From assembly GCA_027023165.1 (NCBI GenBank), contig JALVWX010000213.1, positions 1-7,226 on the forward strand: DNA of 7,226 nucleotides. The letters are read 5' to 3'. The position numbers and the translations under genes are program-made. The notes beneath the pieces are model-generated. The model worked only from the letters and a program-made list of their open reading frames with translations, did no database searches and had not been told where the DNA came from. Source of the stretch: Thermococcus sp. (GTDB lineage Archaea; Methanobacteriota_B; Thermococci; Thermococcales; Thermococcaceae). Positions 1-5,430 of the stretch are shown here, piece after piece. How positions within the stretch are numbered: position 1 is the stretch's first letter; each line of letters begins with the position of its first letter.

Positions 1-4
1 CAGC

Positions 5-11
5 GGTGGTG
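5..11 (+). promoter_or_regulatory. Shine-Dalgarno-like site deciding the HD gene start
   Basis: GGTGGTG lies three bases before the ATG at 15 and partly matches the archaeal anti-Shine-Dalgarno complement GGAGGTGA. It also contains the alternative in-frame GTG codons at 6 and 9, so the start could be up to three codons earlier. The window begins too close upstream to see a promoter. Confidence 0.4.
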
Positions 12-14
12 CCT

Positions 15-1265
15 ATGGATGGGAAAATCATTCACGACGGAATCCACGGCAGTATGAAGCTGACCGGACTCATCCTCGACCTCGTTAAAACACCCGAGTT
101 CCAGAGGCTCAGGAACATAAGACAGCTTGGGTTGGCTTATCTCGTCTACCCCGGCGCGAACCACAGCCGTTTCGAACATTCGCTCGGCGCGTGGAACATC
201 GCCAGAAGGCTTTCCGAGGAGGTCGGGCTGAGCGAGGACGAGAGCATGCTCCTCCAGGTTGGCGCGCTCCTCCACGACATCGGCCACGGCCCCTTCAGCC
301 ACACCTTTGAGAGCATCTACAAGCACTACGTCAAGGAGCACGACCACATGCGCCTCGGCCAGGACATCATCCTCGGGCGGATAAACATCACCGAGAGCGA
401 GAACGGCGGCAGGATTCCCGAGATAATCGAGAGCCACGGTTACGACTTCACGCCGAAGGACGTTGCCAATCTAATCCTCGGGAAGGCGGAGAAGCCGTAC
501 CTAGGTCAGATGCTCCACGGGGATGTTGACGTCGACCAGCTCGACTACCTTATAAGGGACGCCCACTACACCGGCGTCGCCCACGGCATAATCGACCTTG
601 AGAGGCTTTTGAAGGTGCTCAGAATCCACGATGGAGAGCTCGTGGTCGATGAGAAGGGCGTTGAAGCGGTGGAGGGTATGATGGTGGCGCGCTCGCTTAT
701 GTACTCGCGCGTCTACTTCCACCACACGGTTAAGATAGCCGAGGGGATGCTGACCAGAGCGCTGGAGTTCGCCCTCGAAGAGGGCCACCTCTGGGACTTC
801 TGGAGGATGATAGACTGCCGCGTCCTGGTCGAGCTTGAGGATTTGGAGGGCCTCCCTGCTGAAATGGTGAGGCGCGTGAAATACCGCGAGCTTTACAAGG
901 CCGCCGTCCTCGCGAACGCCGACGAGCTGAGCACCGAGGAGAAGAGGGAGCTTCTGACGGCCTACAGAAACGTGAAGAGGAGGCAGGAGATAGAGCGCGC
1001 TTTAGCGGATGCCGTTGGAGCGAGGGAGGGCGAGGTCATCCTCGAGTTCAGCATAGCCGACCTGATGCTGAGCGAGCCGAGGCTCAAATCGACCGAGATA
1101 AACGTCCTCCTCGGGAACGGTGAGGTTCAGCCCCTGACGAAGGTCACTCCCCTGGCGAACGCACTGAAGAGGCGCCAGACTCCGAGATGGGCCGTTTTAA
1201 TAGCCTCGCCGAAGGAGTACGTTCCCAAGCTCAGGGAGGTCTGGAAGAGGGTTATATTCGGCTGA
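15..1265 (+). CDS. HD-domain phosphohydrolase, SAMHD1/dGTPase-like (COG1078 type)
   Basis: Probable cytoplasmic metal-dependent phosphohydrolase of the HD superfamily; relatives include SAMHD1 and bacterial dGTPases, which hydrolyse dNTPs to deoxynucleoside and triphosphate. Numbering from the ATG at 15, the four metal ligands are visible: H55 in RFEHSLG, H87-D88 in LLHDIGHGPFSH, and D177 in QLDYLIRDAHYTG, matching SAMHD1 H167, H206/D207 and D311 in order and context. The N-terminal KIIHDGIHG and FQRLRNIRQLG segments are also typical of this group. Length (416 aa) is normal for the archaeal family, and the protein looks intact. GTG codons at 6 and 9 are in frame, but GGTGGTG at 5-11 looks more like a Shine-Dalgarno site serving the ATG at 15, so I chose that start. 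It is convergent with the HTH gene, with a 31-base gap. Family assignment is firm; actual substrate (dNTP, NTP or other) is not shown by the sequence. Confidence 0.93.
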   Translation: MDGKIIHDGIHGSMKLTGLILDLVKTPEFQRLRNIRQLGLAYLVYPGANHSRFEHSLGAWNIARRLSEEVGLSEDESMLLQVGALLHDIGHGPFSHTFESIYKHYVKEHDHMRLGQDIILGRINITESENGGRIPEIIESHGYDFTPKDVANLILGKAEKPYLGQMLHGDVDVDQLDYLIRDAHYTGVAHGIIDLERLLKVLRIHDGELVVDEKGVEAVEGMMVARSLMYSRVYFHHTVKIAEGMLTRALEFALEEGHLWDFWRMIDCRVLVELEDLEGLPAEMVRRVKYRELYKAAVLANADELSTEEKRELLTAYRNVKRRQEIERALADAVGAREGEVILEFSIADLMLSEPRLKSTEINVLLGNGEVQPLTKVTPLANALKRRQTPRWAVLIASPKEYVPKLREVWKRVIFG

Positions 1266-1296
1266 GCTGTCGGAGGGGCCAGAAGCTGACGGGAGT

Positions 1297-2256
1297 TCAG
1301 CTGAAGAGCTGCCTCTTTATCTCCTTTTTCAGCTCCTCTATGAGGTCGATCAGCTCGTCCGCATCTTTAACCTCTTCAAGGCTCTCCTTTGGGATGAGCG
1401 GCACTTCTCCGACCACTTCGGTTCTCGTCTTCTCGAGTATGAAAACGCCGTCGGAGTTGATGATCTTCCCCACTTCCGCCACCATCTCCGCCCTCTTAAC
1501 CGTCGAGCGGGTCTTGCGCTGGTCTATGCCGGTCAGGATTCTGAACTCGTCCTCCCTTGAGACCGCGTTGAAGGGGGCCTTCTTCACCTTGACGACTCCG
1601 AGGCCGAGCTTCTTCAGGCGGTCGAAGATTTCCTTTTCGAGGGGTGTCTCCGGGTTGACGTTGAGGTTGGCCTCGACCCTTGAGTGAAGCACGTCAATCG
1701 GCTCGGCTAGGGGTTCATCGAAGAGTTCTTCGAGCCTTATGGCCACCTCGAGCGAAACGGCCTGTTCACCGCGCTCGTAGTTTATCAGGCTCTTCCGCGA
1801 GACACCGAGTAACTGGGCCAGCTCGTTTATCGAATAGCCGCGCTCCTCGCGGAGGCGCCTCAGAAGTGCGCCGTTGATCCTCACGTAGAAACCTCCGCGT
1901 TCCGCGAATATTGCCGGCAGTTCGTTCTCAACGAGAACGTCGTAGAGGGTCTCGGGCCTGAGAGCGTAGATTCCAAAGCGTTCGTAGACGACCCCCTCCT
2001 CCAGTTCGGAGTTCTTCGTTTTAATCCCAACTATCAGGGGAGAGGCGTTGAAAAACCTGGCCAGACGCTTCAGGTCCTCGGCCTGCTCTTCAGTTACGGT
2101 GTCGATGTTAGTGGCCGCTTTGATGAAGAGAAGGAGGAATAACCTGCTGGCCACTATATCAAAGCACGAGCCGCGGAACTCCATCCGTGCCGTTTTGTAT
2201 CCCGTGCCCTTCAGCACTGCTTCGACGGTTCTTATGAGCCTTCCCCTGTCCATCAT
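1297..2256 (-). CDS. Putative HTH-type transcriptional regulator, COG1395 family
   Basis: A 319-aa protein with the layout of the archaeal COG1395 putative HTH regulators. A central Cro/C1-type (XRE) helix-turn-helix occupies about residues 131-188, with LLRRLREERGYSINELAQLL leading into GVSRKSLINYERGEQ; the recognition helix is SRKSLINYERG. It is flanked by an N-terminal domain (about 1-115) and a C-terminal domain (about 205-300) that resemble each other: both have a hydrophobic strand, a Lys-Thr pair, then a Pro-containing loop and a helix (PETLYDVL and PKESLEEV). The C-terminus is a Lys/Glu-rich helix that may be coiled coil. Two ATGs in a row (2256 and 2253) are possible starts; no Shine-Dalgarno is evident, and a TATA-like box centred near 2279.5 fits a leaderless start at either. 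It is divergent from the GNAT gene. Regulatory role is inferred from the HTH; targets are unknown. Confidence 0.9.
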   Translation of the reverse strand: MMDRGRLIRTVEAVLKGTGYKTARMEFRGSCFDIVASRLFLLLFIKAATNIDTVTEEQAEDLKRLARFFNASPLIVGIKTKNSELEEGVVYERFGIYALRPETLYDVLVENELPAIFAERGGFYVRINGALLRRLREERGYSINELAQLLGVSRKSLINYERGEQAVSLEVAIRLEELFDEPLAEPIDVLHSRVEANLNVNPETPLEKEIFDRLKKLGLGVVKVKKAPFNAVSREDEFRILTGIDQRKTRSTVKRAEMVAEVGKIINSDGVFILEKTRTEVVGEVPLIPKESLEEVKDADELIDLIEELKKEIKRQLFS

Positions 2257-2257
2257 C

Positions 2258-2265
2258 TTTAAATA
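2258..2265 (+). promoter_or_regulatory. TATA box for the GNAT gene
   Basis: TTTAAATA, centred about 36 bases before the ATG at 2298. A transcript starting about 25 bases downstream would begin near 2287 and carry only the Shine-Dalgarno as leader. The box begins two bases from the start codon of the divergent HTH gene, so it coincides with the expected transcription start of that gene. Confidence 0.55.
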
Positions 2266-2275
2266 GGCGCACGGC

Positions 2276-2283
2276 TTAATAAA
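2276..2283 (-). promoter_or_regulatory. TATA-like box for the HTH regulator gene
   Basis: On the minus strand this reads TTTATTAA. Its centre is about 23.5 bases from the ATG at 2256 and 26.5 from the ATG at 2253, which fits a leaderless transcript, particularly from the second ATG. No Shine-Dalgarno precedes either start. Confidence 0.55.
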
Positions 2284-2286
2284 CTT

Positions 2287-2292
2287 AAGGTG
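2287..2292 (+). promoter_or_regulatory. Shine-Dalgarno site of the GNAT gene
   Basis: AAGGTG sits five bases before the ATG at 2298 and matches part of the archaeal GGAGGTGA consensus. It supports 2298 as the start and shows that this gene, unlike its neighbours, is probably translated from a short-leadered mRNA. Confidence 0.6.
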
Positions 2293-2297
2293 TTGGA

Positions 2298-2837
2298 ATG
2301 AGACCTATAGTTCTCAGGGGAAAGCTTGTATCGCTTGGGGTTCCCCTCAGGGACGACCTCCACAAGGTCTGGCTCTGGAACAACGACCGCGAAGTCAGGA
2401 GGTATCTTTCGAAACCGGCGGAGGTTTTCTTCTCGGAGGATGAGCTTGAGTGGTACGAGGCCATAAGAAAAGGAAAAAAGCGGGAGAAGGTCTTCGCCAT
2501 CGTGGAAAACTCATCTCACTCACTCGTCGGCTTCGTGGGGCTTCACAGGATAGACCGGGGTGACGGTCACGCGGAACTCGGCTACTTCCTCGCGAGGGAG
2601 TTCTGGGGCCACGGCTACGCGAGTGAGGCGGTGAAGCTGGCCCTCCAGTACGCCTTTGAGTGGCTCAACCTTAGAAAGGTCTACGCGAGGGTCTATGAGC
2701 CGAACGTTGCTTCCATCAGGGTTCTCGAGAAGAACGGCTTTGAACTCGCCGGAAGGCTGAGGAAACACCATCACGTCCCGGGACACGGCTTCGTGGACGA
2801 GCTGATCTTCGAGAGGTTCCGGGCGGTTGATTTTTAA
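2298..2837 (+). CDS. GNAT-family N-acetyltransferase, RimJ/RimL-like
   Basis: A 179-aa single-domain GCN5-related acetyltransferase of the RimJ/RimL type (COG1670, Acetyltransf_3 fold), expected to transfer acetyl from acetyl-CoA to an amino group in the cytoplasm. The N-terminal strand [17 protein letters not shown] and the WNND motif near residue 30 are typical. The acetyl-CoA pyrophosphate-binding segment is around residues 92-120 (AELGYFL, then [11 protein letters not shown] with W103-G104-H105-G106). The following motif [19 protein letters not shown] (residues 134-152) has the Asn and Ser usually seen in this family. Members acetylate ribosomal protein N-termini, aminoglycosides, polyamines or free amino acids, and the sequence does not distinguish these. 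The His-rich stretch KHHHVPGH near the C-terminus is family-like. A Shine-Dalgarno supports the start. It is followed by tiaS after 22 bases, but tiaS appears to have its own promoter. Confidence 0.9.
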   Translation: MRPIVLRGKLVSLGVPLRDDLHKVWLWNNDREVRRYLSKPAEVFFSEDELEWYEAIRKGKKREKVFAIVENSSHSLVGFVGLHRIDRGDGHAELGYFLAREFWGHGYASEAVKLALQYAFEWLNLRKVYARVYEPNVASIRVLEKNGFELAGRLRKHHHVPGHGFVDELIFERFRAVDF

Positions 2838-2838
2838 A
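2831..2838 (+). promoter_or_regulatory. TATA box of tiaS, across the GNAT stop codon
   Basis: TTTTTAAA, centred about 25.5 bases before the ATG at 2860, the spacing expected for leaderless archaeal mRNAs. It contains the last Phe codon and the TAA stop (2835-2837) of the preceding acetyltransferase gene. No Shine-Dalgarno lies between it and the ATG (CCCCTCTCCTTTTCTCC), which agrees with leaderless translation. Confidence 0.6.
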
Positions 2839-2859
2839 CCCCTCTCCTTTTCTCCAAAC

Positions 2860-4134
2860 ATGCGCATCCACATCGGCATCGACGACACGGATTCGCCAAA
2901 CGGCATGTGCACGACCTACCTCGGCGCGCTCCTTTACAGGGAGCTTTCCCGGCTAGCGGAGCCCGTGGATTTGCCTAGACTGATAAGGCTCAACCCGAAC
3001 ATCCCATACAAGACGCGCGGCAACGGTGCCGTAACGATGAGCTTTGAGGCAAATGATAACGTTATCCCAGAAATTAAGGACACCGTCCTCTTCTACGTAA
3101 ACCAGCTCGCCGACTTCAAGCACGAGAACACAAATCCCGGCGTTGCATTCCTTGAGGGAGATATCCCAAGAGAGCTCCGCGAGTTCTCGATTAAAGCCCT
3201 GAGGGAGCACGTTACGATTGAAGAGGCAGAGAAGGTAGCGAGAGAGGTAGGTGCAGAATACTTCAAGTTCAAGCTGGGAAGGGGGATAATAGGGGCGCTC
3301 GCTTCGATAGGCTACCCACTTGAGAAGTTCACCTACGAGCTTTTAGCTTATCGCGAGCCCGAGAACTGGGGCAAACCAAGGAGAGTAAATGGAGAGAGCG
3401 TCTTTCTGGCGGACAAATGGGCTTACCCCTTCAGCTACGACAACGTTGACCCCTACAAGCGGAGCGTTTTGATAACGCCGCACGGCAAAGACCCCGTCTT
3501 AGTGGGAATCAGGGGGATTGACAAGGCCAAAGTCCTCCAGGTCTTTGAGATGGTGGAGTTCGGAGAGCCGGTCGCGTTCTACCAGCTGTACAAGACCAAC
3601 CAGAACACCGACGACCACCTAACGCCGAAGAAGATAGGAGAGCTTAAGCTCTACGACAGCGCGGTCGTGAGGGGCAAGGTTGCCGGCCCCTACTGGGAGC
3701 GCGGGAGGCACGTCTTCTTCGAGCTTGAGGACGAGACGGGTAAGATTCGCGTTGCAGCTTTCGAGCCGACCAAGAAGTTCCGCAACTATGTGAGAAAGCT
3801 TCTGCCAGGCGACGAGATTATCGCTGCCGGTGGTGTTAAAGAGCACGAGGGCGTTCTCACGCTCAACCTTGAGAAGTTTTATCCGGTGAAGCTCGTTCCG
3901 AAGGTTGAATATCAGAAGCCAAAATGCCCGAAGTGCGGCGGCACAATGAAGAGCAAAGGGGATTACCTCAAGTGCAAGCGCTGTGGCTTCAAGATGCCGA
4001 AGAAGCTGGTTCCGGTTGAGGTGCCGCGCGATTTAAAGAAGAGAATCTACGAAGTGCCACCAGACGCGAGAAAGCACCTGTCGAGGCCGCTGGTGCTGCC
4101 TGGGGGGAAGGATAAGCTGTTGGGGCTTTTGTGA
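2860..4134 (+). CDS. tiaS: tRNA(Ile2) 2-agmatinylcytidine synthetase TiaS
   Basis: TiaS uses ATP and agmatine to convert C34 of the CAU anticodon of tRNA-Ile2 into agmatidine, so that the tRNA reads AUA and not AUG; it is found only in archaea and is expected to be essential. The 424-aa protein has the expected domain order. The kinase-like N-terminal domain opens with [18 protein letters not shown], including D8, D9, D11 and T18; T18 has the same number as the autophosphorylated Thr18 of the Archaeoglobus enzyme. A ferredoxin-like middle region follows, then an OB-fold (about 265-345, [20 protein letters not shown] onwards). The zinc ribbon has C356-x2-C359 and C372-x2-C375. A TTG at 2827 would add 11 residues, but the conserved N-terminus and a TATA box about 26 bases upstream favour the ATG at 2860. 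It is convergent with the ATPase gene, with only 9 bases between stops. Confidence 0.96.
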   Translation: MRIHIGIDDTDSPNGMCTTYLGALLYRELSRLAEPVDLPRLIRLNPNIPYKTRGNGAVTMSFEANDNVIPEIKDTVLFYVNQLADFKHENTNPGVAFLEGDIPRELREFSIKALREHVTIEEAEKVAREVGAEYFKFKLGRGIIGALASIGYPLEKFTYELLAYREPENWGKPRRVNGESVFLADKWAYPFSYDNVDPYKRSVLITPHGKDPVLVGIRGIDKAKVLQVFEMVEFGEPVAFYQLYKTNQNTDDHLTPKKIGELKLYDSAVVRGKVAGPYWERGRHVFFELEDETGKIRVAAFEPTKKFRNYVRKLLPGDEIIAAGGVKEHEGVLTLNLEKFYPVKLVPKVEYQKPKCPKCGGTMKSKGDYLKCKRCGFKMPKKLVPVEVPRDLKKRIYEVPPDARKHLSRPLVLPGGKDKLLGLL

Positions 4135-4164
4135 TCTGAGCGATCAGTATACAAGCCCAAACAG
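4117..4164. repeat. Imperfect inverted repeat over the convergent 3' ends of tiaS and the first ATPase gene
   Basis: Left arm 4117-4132 (CTGTTGGGGCTTTTGT) pairs with right arm 4151-4164 (ACAAGCCCAAACAG): 13 Watson-Crick pairs, one mismatch (4122/4159) and a two-base bulge (4129-4130). Inside it, TGATC (4132-4136) and GATCA (4142-4146) form a second five-base inverted repeat around tgagc; each inner arm contains the stop codon of one gene. Both transcripts could fold into a hairpin at their 3' ends. There is no strong T-run beside it, so calling it a terminator is only a possibility. Confidence 0.65.
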
Positions 4165-5316
4165 GAACAGCGGAACCCTTCCCTTTGCGGTAATAAGACC
4201 ATCAACCGCTATGTAGTTCGGTTTCTGGTACCTTCCCTTCGATTCACCGCCGACCTCTATGACCCATTCTCCAACCTTAAAGTCCGCCGTCTTTTCGCCC
4301 CTCTTGCCCTTAAGGTAGCAGAGGCCGAAGTTCCTCAGGTGGTTCACAAAGAACTCCTCCCTTAAGGCACCTTTGTGGACTTCAAAACCCTTTCTGGCAA
4401 AGAACTCCCTCAGCGGAACGGTGAGGTACAGTTTAGGCTCCTTTCTGCCGCTGCCACATGGGTTAACTGTAATCAGGAGGCCTGCCTTGGAAAGGTCTTC
4501 CACAAGCCGTATCGCCATGTTCTTGGAGACTTCGAGAGCTTTGGCTATCCGCGAGTAGTTGGCTTCGAAGGGAGCTGACTTGGCGACGATATAGAGAAGC
4601 TTGAACGCATCGGTCTCGTACTTGACGCTGATCTCACGCAGGGCGGAGAGGTCTTCTAGGATGACCTTCCTGATCGAGTTGTCGAGTGCATCGTAGAAGC
4701 CGCTCTTTGGATACAGCACCCCACCTTCACGCATGTAGTCCCTCCAGAGGGGATGGAGTTCAGCGTACATATCTGTCAGGTCAAACGCTTTGGAAAGGAC
4801 TTCTTCTAGTGAATACCTCGGAATGTCGAAGCCCTTCTTTATGTTGAGCCACGCCCTGAAGGAAGCCGGTGGAAGTTCCTTGAGGACGACCCTTCTTGAG
4901 AGGTCGGCCCCGGAATGGACCAAATCTATGGCCGATGAGCCTGAGAAGAAGATCCTAACCTCATGCTCGTCGTAGAGGGTCTTTAAGTCCTCGGCCCAGC
5001 CAGCTTTCCGGTGAATCTCATCAATGAAAACGTTCCTGTATCCCATCTCCGCGAGGGACTTAACCACCTCGTAGAGGGAGAAGGGTTTTATAAGGGTCGA
5101 ATCGGCCGAAAAATAAACGCTCCTTTCTGCTTCATTTGCCAGCTGGAGCATAAGGACCGTTTTGCCGACACCGCGAACGCCTCTAATGCCGACGTAATAC
5201 TCCTCATCAATGGCTTTAAGCTCGTCGAAGAGAAAGCGCTTTTTTGGGAACTTCCTCGCCCACGCCATCACCCGCCTGCTCGTGGCGATGAGTGAAGTGA
5301 GTATCCTCCCGTCCAT
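4144..5316 (-). CDS. AAA+ ATPase, AAA_14/DUF4143 type (first of pair)
   Basis: A 390-aa predicted ATPase of the COG1373-like group common in archaea; its cellular function is not established. The Walker A loop is GVRGVGKT (G46-T53), Walker B is NVFIDEIH (D99-E100), the sensor-1-like strand is RIFFSGSSAID (121-131), and the ASFRAWL segment (about 151-157) matches the family's SFREY-like motif. A winged-helix region lies around 250-285 (YSRIAKALEVSKNMAIRLVEDL). The C-terminal region resembles the PD-(D/E)XK-like end of this family (TADFKVGEWVIEVGGESKGR, D345 and E354), but glycine replaces the usual lysine after E354. I chose the ATG at 5316 because TTTATAAA lies 26.5 bases upstream. In-frame starts at 5388 (GTG) and 5349 (ATG) would run through the palindrome and the TATA box. 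It follows the second ATPase gene on the same strand with a 114-base gap. Family is confident; role (defence, mobile-element or stress function) is unknown. Confidence 0.88.
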   Translation of the reverse strand: MDGRILTSLIATSRRVMAWARKFPKKRFLFDELKAIDEEYYVGIRGVRGVGKTVLMLQLANEAERSVYFSADSTLIKPFSLYEVVKSLAEMGYRNVFIDEIHRKAGWAEDLKTLYDEHEVRIFFSGSSAIDLVHSGADLSRRVVLKELPPASFRAWLNIKKGFDIPRYSLEEVLSKAFDLTDMYAELHPLWRDYMREGGVLYPKSGFYDALDNSIRKVILEDLSALREISVKYETDAFKLLYIVAKSAPFEANYSRIAKALEVSKNMAIRLVEDLSKAGLLITVNPCGSGRKEPKLYLTVPLREFFARKGFEVHKGALREEFFVNHLRNFGLCYLKGKRGEKTADFKVGEWVIEVGGESKGRYQKPNYIAVDGLITAKGRVPLFLFGLVY

Positions 5317-5338
5317 GTTTTGGAGTTGAACCTCTGTA

Positions 5339-5346
5339 TTTATAAA
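5339..5346 (-). promoter_or_regulatory. TATA box of the first ATPase gene
   Basis: TTTATAAA, centred 26.5 bases upstream of the ATG at 5316, indicating a leaderless mRNA. A weak GAGGT at 5330-5334 (minus strand) is about 13 bases from the ATG, too far for a good Shine-Dalgarno. The same octamer at the same distance precedes the second ATPase gene. Confidence 0.7.
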
Positions 5347-5350
5347 CATT

Positions 5351-5366
5351 GTCCTTGTGTAAGGAC
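5351..5366. repeat. Six-base-stem inverted repeat upstream of the first ATPase promoter
   Basis: GTCCTT (5351-5356), a four-base spacer gtgt, then AAGGAC (5361-5366). It lies about 35 to 50 bases upstream of the predicted transcription start, just beyond the TATA/BRE region, and shares its last two bases with the 20-base palindrome at 5365-5384. Operator or DNA structural role is inferred from position only. Confidence 0.6.
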
Positions 5367-5384
5367 GATATGCATGCATATCGT
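5365..5384. promoter_or_regulatory. Perfect 20-base palindrome, candidate operator
   Basis: ACGATATGCATGCATATCGT is its own reverse complement over all 20 bases. It sits 49 to 68 bases upstream of the predicted start of the first ATPase gene, in the gap after the second ATPase gene. Flanking TTGTG (5355-5359) and CACAA (5386-5390) add an outer, asymmetric pair of complementary arms. A dimeric regulator site is the simplest reading. It falls inside the longer reading frame beginning at 5388, another reason to reject that start. Confidence 0.6.
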
Positions 5385-5430
5385 TCACAAGAGAAGACGA
5401 AATGCAGAGCGGGATGATGTAGATGGTTTG

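Noticed and set aside
1296..1305. TTCAGCTGAA palindrome at the end of the HTH gene
   Set aside because: A ten-base palindrome overlapping the stop codon with no T-run or repeat partner; could be chance.
1321..1330. T-run (CTCCTTTTTC) as terminator for the HD gene
   Set aside because: It is only five T's, lies inside the convergent HTH gene, and is about 60 bases past the stop; too weak to list as a feature.
2827..2859. Longer TiaS starting at the TTG at 2827
   Set aside because: It would start before its own TATA box and overlap the acetyltransferase end; the conserved TiaS N-terminus begins at the ATG at 2860, and Thr18 then has the numbering known from the Archaeoglobus enzyme.
2520..2912. 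Minus-strand reading frame opposite the acetyltransferase and tiaS start
   Set aside because: Both genes on the other strand are well supported; the product resembles nothing known and is a mirror of their codon pattern.
3055..3066. Perfect 12-base palindrome GATAACGTTATC
   Set aside because: It lies within conserved tiaS coding sequence, has no partner copies, and a 12-base palindrome in several kilobases is not remarkable.
5317..5388. Extension of the first ATPase gene to the in-frame GTG at 5388, or the ATG at 5349
   Set aside because: The added codons run through the 20-base palindrome and the TATA box, and the extra N-terminal residues look non-protein-like. The ATG at 5316 has a TATA box at the leaderless distance.
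5389..5430. Possible C/D-box RNA (GATGATGT near 5413-5420)
   Set aside because: No convincing D box or internal C'/D' boxes are present in the short gap.
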